A stretch of DNA of 64,000 bases from Neobacillus niacini (GCF_000759675.1 NZ_BAWM01000045.1:1-64000); one strand, 5' to 3'; positions 54,150-63,683 are shown, counted from the first letter of the stretch. Numbers and translations: made by a program. The notes: generated by a model from the sequence alone, not told the origin.

Positions 54150-56027
54150 TTAGTAAAGACCGGAGTTAACACCATGCATATTCCGATTGCCGTTCTTCAC
54201 AACAGACAACGGGGAGATCCGTTCTCCCAGTTTATCCATGAACCAGGCGTTCGGATTGTCGACAAGCGGTACAAAGGAAAACCAGCTTGCTTCCGGAAGG
54301 CGGCATGCTTGCTTATCGTTCCAATGTAATTCAATATCAACAATTGGCTCATCCTTATTGAACGTGTAGATCACAGCTAGCTTTTTAGGTGCTCCGTATT
54401 GTTCGCAAACCTCCTTCGGCAGCTTCAGTTTCGCCTGAACGATGTCACAATCGGTGTTTCTCTTCAGATGTAGCGATTTTAATACCGTCGGATATCGTTG
54501 ATGTTTTGGCCTTGGCTTTACATATTCGATACCTGGTTTGCCGAAATCGCTGTCCGCCCAGCTGTGATGGAATTCTAGATTGGTCACGTATTCTTTGAAG
54601 AACCTGTCGTAACATTCTTTGCTGAATGTTTCATATTGGAAAATTCCCAGTCGCTTATTGTCATCTGCCCATTCCTTGCCCGATTGGTCAACAAGCCTGA
54701 CAATCGATCCGTCAGCAGCGAAGCTTACTTGAAACTGTCCCAATTCGTAGTACTCGTTCATCTCAATTTCCGTCGTGTCCTGAACAAGCTGTGAGCACGC
54801 AGTAGTTTCAATGGAAGGCCGCGGGCTCAATTCTTCCAACGTTTGTCTTGCTTCGTTCGCCAACACTTCCGGCAACGCCCGAAGTGCTTCCTCAATATAA
54901 TCCCGCTGTTCCTGCCACGAGCTTTCGTAGTCACCGTATGATCTACTCTCTTTTGCAGAATGGCGAAGGTAATCGTATTTTCTCAGCTTCGTATCATCTA
55001 CAACATCGAGTGCTCTTGCTGCTGCAAAATCGGCAGCAGAGTAATTAGCAAAGTCAACGAGATAAACCGATGTATTCATTCCCCATGTATGCTCTGGTAT
55101 CAGCATAAGACGATTGCAAAATTGTGCGTACTGCTCACTTGCGGGATCCAATTGACCAGTTGCATTCCATTTGTCTCTTAACCGAAGCAATTCCCGGTAG
55201 TGTGCCACTTTCCATGGATCGGAAGCAACGCCATGAATCCACGAATCACCGATTTCTTCATTTATGACAGGCAGCAAATGCTTGACTGTAAGAAGTTTTT
55301 CGGCAAACGCATCAAGTGTTGAAGCCGCAATCTCCGCCCCGGGATACTCCTGCTGCAATTGTGCGAACAATGCGCGAATTTCCTCCAAAGTGGAAGGCCC
55401 TCGATTGTCTCCTGTATGAGCAAAATATAATGCGTCTTCGAGTCCATCCATATGAAAAGGTTTGCCGTAGTCATCGGCATAATTGACGATAATCTCCGAT
55501 CCATCTGCTGCACGCCAGACGAATACCATTGGTACCTTCGGATTTTTCGACACCGGATTGATACCTAAATGCAAATATTGAATATCGTGCTTTGCCAGCA
55601 TTGGGACAATCGCTATCGTATGTCCAGGAACATCGGTCATTTTGGCAGCAATCGTTGTTTTTCCAAACTGCCGATCTAAATTTTTGGAAAGAGAAAGGCC
55701 GAATTCAAACAATGATGGATCCATAATTTCTGTATGGGTTGTTAACAGCAAACCATGCCAAACCATTCGCCTTTCACGGATCGCTTTCTCCATGCGTACT
55801 CGATTTTCCTCTGAAGCTGTCTGTAAAAATTCGTTAATCAACCAAGAACCAGTCGTCCATACGAAATTTACATTTCCCTCCTCGCGTGCTAACTGTTCGG
55901 ATAACTCCATCGCCTGTGGAATAAAATCCTCCATATAACGTTTGATTACATTTTTTCCTAAATCCGTATATCCAATATCCAAATGAGTTTTGAAAATAAC
56001 ATGCACTTTTTTAATTATCTTTGTCAC
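54150..56027 (-). CDS. GH38-like alpha-mannosidase (DUF5054), prematurely stopped
   Basis: As it stands, a 625-residue protein. The N-terminal glycosidase domain has KTHLDIGYTD (His15, Asp17, metal ligands) and MTDVPGHT (Asp132, expected nucleophile; compare the IDPFGHS motif of GH38). The C-terminal beta domain breaks off at an in-frame TAA (54150-54152) with 70 more sensible codons behind it. Family enzymes cleave alpha-mannosides; no signal peptide is seen, so action is on imported oligosaccharide. GTG 56027 is 8 nt from GGAG and preferred over GTG 56036. Loss of the last 70 residues may inactivate it. Confidence 0.75.
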   Translation of the reverse strand: MTKIIKKVHVIFKTHLDIGYTDLGKNVIKRYMEDFIPQAMELSEQLAREEGNVNFVWTTGSWLINEFLQTASEENRVRMEKAIRERRMVWHGLLLTTHTEIMDPSLFEFGLSLSKNLDRQFGKTTIAAKMTDVPGHTIAIVPMLAKHDIQYLHLGINPVSKNPKVPMVFVWRAADGSEIIVNYADDYGKPFHMDGLEDALYFAHTGDNRGPSTLEEIRALFAQLQQEYPGAEIAASTLDAFAEKLLTVKHLLPVINEEIGDSWIHGVASDPWKVAHYRELLRLRDKWNATGQLDPASEQYAQFCNRLMLIPEHTWGMNTSVYLVDFANYSAADFAAARALDVVDDTKLRKYDYLRHSAKESRSYGDYESSWQEQRDYIEEALRALPEVLANEARQTLEELSPRPSIETTACSQLVQDTTEIEMNEYYELGQFQVSFAADGSIVRLVDQSGKEWADDNKRLGIFQYETFSKECYDRFFKEYVTNLEFHHSWADSDFGKPGIEYVKPRPKHQRYPTVLKSLHLKRNTDCDIVQAKLKLPKEVCEQYGAPKKLAVIYTFNKDEPIVDIELHWNDKQACRLPEASWFSFVPLVDNPNAWFMDKLGERISPLSVVKNGNRNMHGVNSGLY

Positions 56028-56187
56028 AAGTATCACTCCATTCCCATGGTAAACAAGTTAAGATAATAGATTAGATAATAAAAAATGAACAAATTGATTA
56101 CTCACTCTTATATGATTTTATTGGGATGATCAAAAAAGGATTGTAATACGAGCTTCCCTTTACTTTCAGTTTCCCATTACCGGTTCT

Positions 56188-57402
56188 CTATAAAGTGACA
56201 GGATAAAATTGCTCGCTTTCAGAGGAAGCTTTTGCCTGCATACACACAAGAGTACTGCGGATCCCGTCCTTCAATGGAGCTACAGATTCGGTTGTTCTTC
56301 CTTGCATCAAGTGTACAAAATTGCGCATGAGCACACGATCACCGCCACCATGATGTGAATTTTGATCATTAAGACAGACAGTGGTTACTTTGTCACTCAT
56401 ATGGTCAAATACTTTGATTTCGCTTGTAAGAAAATCAAATTCCACGGTGCCTTTGTAACCGTACAGCCTTGCCCCACGCCTACCGGCGCCTTTACGGGCA
56501 AAGAAGTTCTGCGAATACATGACGTGCATGCCACTTTCGTATTTCACAATCATGCTTCCAGAGTCTTCGTTTCCGGTGTCTACTGCAAAGCTGCAATAAT
56601 CGCTACGCGGAGTATCATTGCGCACATTAATGATATTGTAGGTGCTTTCCATGCAGGTTTCCCATCGTTCGCAATTACTGCAGCGCAAGCCGGCCGGCAT
56701 ATCGCCTTTGAAAATCTGCTTGGATTTCATGGCGCAAACTTTTATTGGTTGTTCTCCCAACAGGTAGTTGATGATATCAATATCATGGGTTGCTTTTTGC
56801 AGGAAAAGGCCATTAGAAACGGATTCATCACGGTACCAGTCATGGAAATATACAAAACCATAGGTTACGTCGTTGAACGCCTGTACATGCTCAACTTTTC
56901 CAATGATGTCGGCATCCAAAATGCGCTTTACTTCCTGCACAAGCGGTGAGACTCGCAGTGGAAAAGATACCACCGTGGGAGCAGTTGCAGTTGCTTCACA
57001 CTCGGCTAGTATTCTTAGATCTTCCATAGAAGTAGCCACCGGCTTTTCCAAAAAGAGCGGGAGGTTGCGATTAAGCACTTTTTTAGCGAAATTAGCATGT
57101 GTGGTACAGTTCGTTCCAACGATCACACCGTCCAATTGCTCTTTGTCCAGCATTTCGTCAGCATCAGTATAAAAGGTAATGGAGTCTGGATTAATCTCGC
57201 ATTTACGCATAAGTCCGTCGATTTTATCAATTCCCATCTGATGCATCGTTTCTTTAGAGCCATCTTTCTTCATTAGAGCCCGCACACGTTCGTGGTTGGT
57301 ATCTGTTATAGCCTTAATGCGGACATCATATGGCAGTGCGAATAAATCATCCATCAACATGTCGATCCGCACACCATATCCAATAATACCAATATTCAAC
57401 AT
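56188..57402 (-). CDS. Gfo/Idh/MocA-family oxidoreductase
   Basis: A 404-residue NAD(P)-dependent dehydrogenase-type protein: Rossmann domain (IGIIGYGVR, about 1-130) with the LEKPVATSMEDL motif, then the alpha/beta catalytic domain with KATHDIDIINYLLG. A Cys cluster (CSNCERWETC, about 235-245) is unusual and could bind zinc. Relatives oxidise or reversibly oxidise sugar ring positions. RBS AGGAGGG is 7 nt before the ATG. It sits between the mannosidase and the unassigned protein gene. Confidence 0.85.
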   Translation of the reverse strand: MLNIGIIGYGVRIDMLMDDLFALPYDVRIKAITDTNHERVRALMKKDGSKETMHQMGIDKIDGLMRKCEINPDSITFYTDADEMLDKEQLDGVIVGTNCTTHANFAKKVLNRNLPLFLEKPVATSMEDLRILAECEATATAPTVVSFPLRVSPLVQEVKRILDADIIGKVEHVQAFNDVTYGFVYFHDWYRDESVSNGLFLQKATHDIDIINYLLGEQPIKVCAMKSKQIFKGDMPAGLRCSNCERWETCMESTYNIINVRNDTPRSDYCSFAVDTGNEDSGSMIVKYESGMHVMYSQNFFARKGAGRRGARLYGYKGTVEFDFLTSEIKVFDHMSDKVTTVCLNDQNSHHGGGDRVLMRNFVHLMQGRTTESVAPLKDGIRSTLVCMQAKASSESEQFYPVTL

Positions 57403-57417
57403 TATAAAACCCTCCTA

Positions 57418-59640
57418 TTATATTGTTAGTTCAATTTGTATCTCTTGTCCGGCTGAAAGTGGGATAGTCCTCATTTTATGAAAGTAATTGTGCGTCACAT
57501 GGTTTGTGTTTGTGCGTTCATCTGCAAGCATTGTAACCGTTGTGTCGTATGTGGTGGGATTATATATTTTCAGCACAACAGATTCCGCATTCCACTGTGT
57601 AATAGAGCATTCTACATGGTCAAACACTTGTAAGAGGCGACTGGCAAAATCTACATATATCCCTGGTACTTCCACGAAGGTAAGCAACATGGAAACTTCA
57701 GGCCAATTGGAGCCATAGAGAAATTCTCCGACGGTTTCTTTACCCTCCCAGTCGCTTGTTTGTACACGCTCATTCATGTAACCCGCAGGTAAATATTTCC
57801 CTTCGAGCGTATATTCCGGATTTTCAGCCAGAGATACAAACTGCGGCAAACTGTGTGAAATAGCATGAAGGTAATGCAGATATTCTACTTTACCCGTAAA
57901 GCGATATAGTTTGAGCAGACTGTTGCCTGAAAGCGTGCAGATACCCGGTGCAGAGTGCTTATTCTGTGCATTTGCGAATACTGTGCCGGCGCTATGAACA
58001 CCACGTGTAGCTGCGGTACTAGCCTCAGGGAAATGAAAGTCATAGCTCATCACCCATGTCATGGCAATTTCACAGGTTTCTTCTGCGTAAGTCAGCCAAA
58101 TGCTATCCTTAGTCGTTTCAAATAGCTGCACATAGCTCTCCAGCATGGCGAAAGCCGCCTCGCTATCCGGTGCTTGGCAAATTTCACCAGGGCAGCCGTT
58201 CAGCATACCTTTTTTGACATAATGGTTGTAATAATACTCACCAAGCCGCTCGGCAGTAGTGCGGTATTCCTCACACTGAAAATAGTCGCTTGCCAGTGAC
58301 AGTGCGCCCACAGCCATACAGGCTCCAGCTGAGTTGCCTACAACGATTTCTTCTGTATCAATATCAATAAACTGTCCGATCTGTCCGTATGTTTGGAACA
58401 GCCGTACAAATGCATCACAAAGGGCCTTTGTGGGCTGATCAAACTCTATTGTGGAATGGTGGTTGTCCGAAAGCCAGTATAGTTGTTTGAGCACGAAATA
58501 AAGCAAATCGGCATTTTTTCGAACCAACAAAATCGTGTCAGGGTTACTTTCGCCACCATCGCCATAGTATCTTCCGTTTCCATACATGCCGAACACCCAT
58601 CCGTTTGGATGCTGCAACTGCGAAAAAATAAAGCGGAGCGTTGACAGGGAACGTTGCTGTGGTTCGGATGAATCTTCCATCAAAAACGGATAGCTATTGA
58701 TTCCTCCTCCAATCCACCCTGCTTGCCAACACTGTTGGGGTTTGCTCCAATCAGTTCCCACAGAGTAATATCCTTCCTCTGTAAAGTTTTCCTTTTGGTA
58801 TTTCTCTTTGATACTGATATACCCTTTATAGAACGGCACATTATAAAAGACGTTTGGGTTTTCCAAAGTAGTTTTTGCTCTATTTACCAGCTTGAAAAAG
58901 TCTTGCAGAGATATTTGCTGCCAATGAAAGACACAAACAGTTAGCGTGAGTGATTCACCTTGTTTGAACATGGCGCCAGTATCATGCGAATGTGCGGAAG
59001 CATCAGGGCGAAAGCCGTGCCCATCGTTTTGATCTCCAAAAAAGTATTGTGTATTTTCTCGTACGCCCGGGACAGAAATCTCAAAAGAAGCGTGCCCCTC
59101 CGTTTGATTTTCGTTAACGGTAAACCCTGTATAATAACTCCCGGATTGGTGCTCACCCAATAGAATAGAACCGGATTGGCTGTTAAAATCATAAAATCCG
59201 CATAAAGGCGATGTCATATCCCCAGAAAGTAAAGAGATGCTTGATTGCCTCTTCTCCACATCTAGATGTGGAATACTTGTAATGACTTCGGTATCTGTAA
59301 ATCGGCTGTTCCGGGAAGGTTCATAATATGGCGGGTATGGAAGAGGTACACTTTTAAAGCGATTGCCATTATAAACCGCTCCGGGCATCAATACATAGTT
59401 GTCTTTTAGCCAATGCTCCGCTTCCATAGCAAATGTAAAATTCATTGGATAGCTTGTATCTTCCTGAAAAGACAAGGTAATAGACAATCGTTGTCCATGT
59501 GGAAGTGGTTGCGTTTCTACTAATGCATGGTAAGGATAGTTTGAAAAATTAACTTGATTGTTTTCCAGATTCATATTGATTTTTTCATAGTTTAATACTT
59601 CACTATCTGTAAATGATTTACACATAAGAGAATAGCGCAT
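57418..59640 (-). CDS. Large protein of unknown family, probable glycan-acting enzyme
   Basis: A 740-residue protein with no motif I can place. Residues about 1-250 look beta-rich; about 280-620 have repeating helix pairs (for example VGNSAGACMAVGALSLASDY and PDSEAAFAMLESYVQLFE) like an (alpha/alpha)6 barrel of six-hairpin glycosidases or lyases; the last 120 are again beta-rich. It has no signal peptide. Acidic candidates lie in TDWSKPQQCWQAGW and QTSDWEGKETVGEF. ATG 59640 is preceded by AAAGGAA at about 8 nt. Stop is 15 bp before the dehydrogenase gene, so they are co-transcribed. Confidence 0.68.
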   Translation of the reverse strand: MRYSLMCKSFTDSEVLNYEKINMNLENNQVNFSNYPYHALVETQPLPHGQRLSITLSFQEDTSYPMNFTFAMEAEHWLKDNYVLMPGAVYNGNRFKSVPLPYPPYYEPSRNSRFTDTEVITSIPHLDVEKRQSSISLLSGDMTSPLCGFYDFNSQSGSILLGEHQSGSYYTGFTVNENQTEGHASFEISVPGVRENTQYFFGDQNDGHGFRPDASAHSHDTGAMFKQGESLTLTVCVFHWQQISLQDFFKLVNRAKTTLENPNVFYNVPFYKGYISIKEKYQKENFTEEGYYSVGTDWSKPQQCWQAGWIGGGINSYPFLMEDSSEPQQRSLSTLRFIFSQLQHPNGWVFGMYGNGRYYGDGGESNPDTILLVRKNADLLYFVLKQLYWLSDNHHSTIEFDQPTKALCDAFVRLFQTYGQIGQFIDIDTEEIVVGNSAGACMAVGALSLASDYFQCEEYRTTAERLGEYYYNHYVKKGMLNGCPGEICQAPDSEAAFAMLESYVQLFETTKDSIWLTYAEETCEIAMTWVMSYDFHFPEASTAATRGVHSAGTVFANAQNKHSAPGICTLSGNSLLKLYRFTGKVEYLHYLHAISHSLPQFVSLAENPEYTLEGKYLPAGYMNERVQTSDWEGKETVGEFLYGSNWPEVSMLLTFVEVPGIYVDFASRLLQVFDHVECSITQWNAESVVLKIYNPTTYDTTVTMLADERTNTNHVTHNYFHKMRTIPLSAGQEIQIELTI

Positions 59641-59680
59641 GACGGATTCCTTTCTATAGTAGGCTTGTTTAAACAGAAAC

Positions 59681-59709
59681 CCGGTGTACGATAAACGATC
59701 ATACACCGG
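59681..59709 (-). other. Hairpin just after the solute-binding protein gene
   Basis: A perfect stem CCGGTGTA/TACACCGG with further inner pairs and no U-run. Such 3' hairpins often protect the highly expressed binding-protein mRNA segment in sugar ABC operons. Confidence 0.5.
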
Positions 59710-59730
59710 ATTTCACAGAGAGATGTGAGA

Positions 59731-61299
59731 TTATTTTTTTGCTTTTTTCCAAGCGTCGTATTGGGCTTGTTTTTCTTTAATAATGTCGTCCACGCCTGCA
59801 GTTTTCAAGCGTTTGAGGAAATCTGGTAATACTTTATCAGGATCTACCGAACCGGCGCTTAGTGCCGGAATCATCTCGGCGGCAACCGCAGAGCAGTTTG
59901 CGACTTGTGTCTTCACCGGAGACGGATCAAATACGAAGCCTGTCACTGGTGAAGTTTCTGCTGTTTTGTCTGTTTCATAAATGAACTTTTGGGTTTCCTT
60001 TGCCGTTTCCCCACCTTCGTTCTTGTCATATGGTGCACGGTTAAATGTAGGGCTGTAAGATTGGCCAATCTGCCATTCGTTAAAGTTGAAATTATATTTT
60101 CCTTCAATAGGAGTATAGACACCATCTTCATTGTATTTGTAATCAATACCCTCTTCACCGAGTGTAATCAACTTATACAGGTCATCATTCGTGTTAAGCA
60201 GTTCGATTAATTGTACAGCTTTTTCAATGTTTTTAGATTCTGAATTAACGGCAATAGCTGCCGTAGATCCAGCACCTGCAGGAATCATCGTGCGCGTATT
60301 TGATACAGTTAAAGCAGTTGCTTTCCCATCCCTGTCATTCATAGACATAGCGAGATTTTGGCTAGGATAGTCGATGTGGTCAGGCCAGCTATAGACTTTC
60401 TCAGCGACAAATTTACCTGCTTTACGGTCAGGAGAAGTGTCTTTTACTGTTGCGCCATCTTTACGCACATAGCCTTTGTTATACCAGTCGCGCATAATTT
60501 TAGTGAACTTTGCGAAATCTTCTGTCTCATACTGGTTGATAACTTTGTCTGGATTATCAAGGTTAATCCAGCCAGGGATACTCATATCGCCAACCGCTTC
60601 CATATTCCAGTAGAGCGGGTCATTTGCAAACAAGCTGTAATTGGAGCTAGTTTCAAATCCAATCATTTCAGGATGCTTCTTAAGGGCATCGCCGAGGAAA
60701 GGACCAATCATTTCAAGTGCCTCAATGGTAGGCTTGTCTTTTACAGCTTGCCAGTCAAAGCCTGTTTCTTCCACAAGGTCTTTGCGGAATCCAAAGCCGT
60801 TGCGCTTGGCAGAGCCCCATTGCTGATAATTGACCATTGCATAGATTTTGTTGTCAACTTTCACGCCATCCCATAGGCCTTCAGGGATACGAGAGTATGT
60901 TTCAGGTGCATATTTAGGAAGGAGATCCGTCAGGTCAGCATAAGCGCCTTTGGCAGCGTTCTCAAAGAAGTTAATACCTCCCCAGCTTGCAGTGAAAGCG
61001 AGATCCCAGTCGTCACCGGAATTGATCATCAGATTCATTTTGTCAGCGTAAGTACTGCTGTCAACCATGATTAGATTCAATTTTGCTCCAATTTCTTTAG
61101 AAATGATATCGTTAGCTTTCTTCATGATTCGATCAAAATCATTGACCGGACTGTTCATCATATAGAAGGTAAGCTCAGGTAGCTTATCATCACCTGATGC
61201 AGATCCGCCGGTGGAGCTTTTGTCTTTTGGTGTACAGCCGGCTAGAAAAATCGATAGTAGCAGTGTTACAGACAACAGAAGTGAAGCAAATTTCTTCAT
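59731..61299 (-). CDS. Extracellular sugar-binding lipoprotein of a CUT1 ABC importer
   Basis: A 522-residue family-1 solute-binding protein. The signal peptide ends in the lipobox LAGC with Cys22 as the lipid anchor. Length and the pattern (LTFYMMNSPVNDFDRI and the C-terminal PDKVLPDFLKRLKTAG) fit the LplA/YtcQ group that serves larger oligosaccharides. It should deliver substrate to the two permeases encoded upstream in the operon. GGGGG lies close to the ATG. An unusual 266-bp gap separates it from the permease gene. Confidence 0.88.
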   Translation of the reverse strand: MKKFASLLLSVTLLLSIFLAGCTPKDKSSTGGSASGDDKLPELTFYMMNSPVNDFDRIMKKANDIISKEIGAKLNLIMVDSSTYADKMNLMINSGDDWDLAFTASWGGINFFENAAKGAYADLTDLLPKYAPETYSRIPEGLWDGVKVDNKIYAMVNYQQWGSAKRNGFGFRKDLVEETGFDWQAVKDKPTIEALEMIGPFLGDALKKHPEMIGFETSSNYSLFANDPLYWNMEAVGDMSIPGWINLDNPDKVINQYETEDFAKFTKIMRDWYNKGYVRKDGATVKDTSPDRKAGKFVAEKVYSWPDHIDYPSQNLAMSMNDRDGKATALTVSNTRTMIPAGAGSTAAIAVNSESKNIEKAVQLIELLNTNDDLYKLITLGEEGIDYKYNEDGVYTPIEGKYNFNFNEWQIGQSYSPTFNRAPYDKNEGGETAKETQKFIYETDKTAETSPVTGFVFDPSPVKTQVANCSAVAAEMIPALSAGSVDPDKVLPDFLKRLKTAGVDDIIKEKQAQYDAWKKAKK

Positions 61300-61565
61300 T
61301 GTGGTTCCCCCTTACAAATATTTGTATTGTCAAAACATCTATAGTAAAAAGTTAATGAATCCTTGATTTTAGAAGGTTTATAGACAAATTACGTGTTACC
61401 CCCTAAAATCTAAGGTTTATTAAGGTTACAAGACTACCCACATCCTAGAAATAAGAAGCGATAAGTTGTTCCCTTAAACATTAACGTATTACTCGAATTG
61501 ATTAAGTGCCAAAATCCAATAATTCAAACTTTACAAACGCTTCGTGGTGTATTCCCTAAGAACAA
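61300..61565. other. Gap between permease and binding-protein genes
   Basis: 266 bp without a gene, in an operon otherwise tightly packed. On the minus strand a TTGACA lies at about 61328-61333, near the binding-protein gene, so a separate promoter is possible. No terminator or riboswitch was recognised. Confidence 0.4.
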
Positions 61566-62453
61566 TTACTCTTTTACAGCACCTATTGTCAACCCTTTTT
61601 CAAAATACTTCTGCAATAGAGGATACAGCAATATAATCGGACCGATGGCGAGGACGCAAGTTGCCATACGCGCACCTTCACTCGGCAGCATACCAATAGC
61701 TGCTTCCATCGACTGTGAAGCCTGTGCGTTCGATTGCAAATAGCCAATATTGTTCATTAAAGATTGAAGCAGATATTGCAAAGGACGCAGATTTGGTGAT
61801 TCGATGTACAATGAGGCTGTCATCCAGTCATTCCAGTATGCAATAGTTACAAACAATCCTATGGTCGCTAACGCCGGTTTGGAAAGTGGTAGGACAATCT
61901 GGAAAAAGGTCCGAATTTCACCCGATCCATCCATACGTGCGGACTCTATTAATGAATCCGGTATCGTGCGGAAGAAGTTTTTCATAATTAGCACGTTAAC
62001 CGTCGATACCAGGTAGACAATAATCAGTACCCAGATGGTATCTTTTAGATGCAGAACTTGTGTTAGTAAAATATACTGTGGTACAAGACCGCCGTTAAAT
62101 AAAACGGGAAGATACACAAAGAAAGTGAGTGCTCTTCGATGTTTTACTTCGGGTCGTGTCAGCGAATAGGACAGCATGGCAGTAATCAACAGATGTAAAA
62201 GGGTACCAACAACAGTCACAAAGATTGTAACTCCATAGGCATTTAGGATGGAGCCCGCTCCGCTGAATACATACTGATATGCTGCCGTACTGAACTCTTT
62301 GGGCCAAAAGCGGTATCCGTCAAGCATCAACCATTTCTCATTCGTAAACGATATGGATACAACCAATATCAACGGAAGGATAAAGGCTAGACTCATGGTA
62401 ATGAACATAAGATGTAGCGTGATTTTTGAAAGATTCAGTTTCCTCAGAATCAT
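61566..62453 (-). CDS. CUT1 sugar ABC permease (LplC/YtcP-like)
   Basis: A 295-residue permease with six helices. The coupling EAA motif is ESARMDGSGEIRTFFQIVLPLSKPAL (shown in part). It forms the channel with the LplB-like permease and needs a shared ATPase such as MsmX. ATG 62453 is 6 nt from GGGGGG; an earlier in-frame start lies inside that RBS. Confidence 0.88.
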   Translation of the reverse strand: MILRKLNLSKITLHLMFITMSLAFILPLILVVSISFTNEKWLMLDGYRFWPKEFSTAAYQYVFSGAGSILNAYGVTIFVTVVGTLLHLLITAMLSYSLTRPEVKHRRALTFFVYLPVLFNGGLVPQYILLTQVLHLKDTIWVLIIVYLVSTVNVLIMKNFFRTIPDSLIESARMDGSGEIRTFFQIVLPLSKPALATIGLFVTIAYWNDWMTASLYIESPNLRPLQYLLQSLMNNIGYLQSNAQASQSMEAAIGMLPSEGARMATCVLAIGPIILLYPLLQKYFEKGLTIGAVKE

Positions 62454-62521
62454 GTAATTCCCCCCCAATAGAAACAGGTCTAAGTCTTCTTACAAAGATA
62501 GCATCTGTTTCCGCAGATCAA

Positions 62522-63493
62522 TTAAAATAGTGCGTTATCAGGATCTTTCTTTTTGATGATATAGTTAGAGATTAACACAAGGAAGAGACCAACTACCGCT
62601 TGGTATAAACCAATTGCCGATGCCATGCCGTAATCATTGATCTTTTTCAGCGAGCGAAATACAAGTGTGTCAATCACGTCTGTTGTTTGATAAAGTGCAC
62701 CTGCATCATTAGGAAGCGTGTAGAATCCGTTCCAGTCGCCCAAGCCACCATTGAATAGTTTTCCTACCCATAGTAGTGATAAGACAATGATGGTTGGTTT
62801 CAAAAGAGGCAGTGTAATATGTCTAATTTTTTGCCACTTTGAAGCACCGTCCAGTTCCGCAGCTTCATAGTAATCGGGGTTAATCCCGGCAATCGCCGCC
62901 ACGTATAGAACTGAAAAGTAACCAACATTTTTCCATAGATAAGCAATGGGCAGGATGATGCGCCAGTAAGACGGTTCGCTGTACCAGTTAATAGCTTCTC
63001 CACCGTTTCCTGTAATCGCACTGTTGACAATCCCACGGTCAACACTCAACAAACTGAATAGAATGTACTGGATGACAATCCACGAGAGAAAGGTTGGCAG
63101 CAAAATGGACCCCTTATAGGTAGCAGATAAAAATTTGTTTTTTACTTCATTTAATAGAATAGCGATTGTCAATGCGCAGATCGTAACGGCAACTGCTTCT
63201 AGTAGATTGTAGAAAAGCGTATTGAATGTAACCGTTCTCGCTACGTCTGATTTAAAGAAAAACTCGAAGTTTTTGAATAAAGGATCCATCCATGGACTTC
63301 CGAAAATACCATCGCGTGCATTATAATCTTTGAAGGCAATGAGAACGCCGCCCATTGGGATATAAAATAAGATGGTGATAAAAATTAATCCAGGTGCCAT
63401 CATCAAATAGAAAGGCAACTGCCGTCGCATACTGCGTATGGTTCTATTGGATTTATTCGGAAGAGATGGCTTTGTATTTGTAATCACTTTCAT
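62522..63493 (-). CDS. CUT1 sugar ABC permease (LplB-like)
   Basis: A 323-residue permease with six helices and the EAA motif EAAELDGASKWQKIRHITLP. The polar N-terminus of about 25 residues is typical of LplB-type proteins. First gene of the island operon; AAAGGAG lies 8 nt before the ATG. A good promoter is found 40-70 bp upstream. Confidence 0.88.
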   Translation of the reverse strand: MKVITNTKPSLPNKSNRTIRSMRRQLPFYLMMAPGLIFITILFYIPMGGVLIAFKDYNARDGIFGSPWMDPLFKNFEFFFKSDVARTVTFNTLFYNLLEAVAVTICALTIAILLNEVKNKFLSATYKGSILLPTFLSWIVIQYILFSLLSVDRGIVNSAITGNGGEAINWYSEPSYWRIILPIAYLWKNVGYFSVLYVAAIAGINPDYYEAAELDGASKWQKIRHITLPLLKPTIIVLSLLWVGKLFNGGLGDWNGFYTLPNDAGALYQTTDVIDTLVFRSLKKINDYGMASAIGLYQAVVGLFLVLISNYIIKKKDPDNALF

Positions 63494-63535
63494 TTATTTG
63501 ACTCCTTTCTGTGTGAATTTTTTATATCTGAACTC

Positions 63536-63564
63536 ATTCTACGAATCGAGTGATGATACCTCAA
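63536..63564 (-). promoter_or_regulatory. SigA-type promoter of the glycan operon
   Basis: On the minus strand TTGAGG (63559-63564), a 17-bp spacer and TAGAAT (63536-63541), placed about 43 bp before the permease ATG. Confidence 0.6.
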
Positions 63565-63683
63565 CGATAAAAAATATTATTATCCAAGTTTTTAAACAAA
63601 AGGAATCTCTAAAAACTAACGATTTCTACAAAGTGTTGGAAATCGTTGCGACAAAGATTGCTAAAGATTATAATAAAAAATAA
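63541..63683 (+). other. Possible protein-coding fragment of unknown origin
   Basis: The plus strand reads TIKNIIIQVFKQKESLKTND and then FYKVLEIVATKIAKDYNKK before a stop, with amino-acid usage of a real helical protein C-terminus. There is no RBS or start, and its beginning overlaps the promoter of the divergent operon. It is most likely a leftover gene end, or chance. Confidence 0.3.

Noticed and set aside
56362..56949. 195-codon plus-strand frame opposite the Gfo/Idh gene
   Set aside because: Shadow of the dehydrogenase gene, without a ribosome binding site.
60358..60876. 172-codon plus-strand frame opposite the solute-binding protein gene
   Set aside because: Antisense to a clear lipoprotein gene and without a start signal.
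63541..63683. Treating the plus-strand fragment as a functional gene
   Set aside because: No start or RBS, and it overlaps a good promoter for the divergent permease gene.
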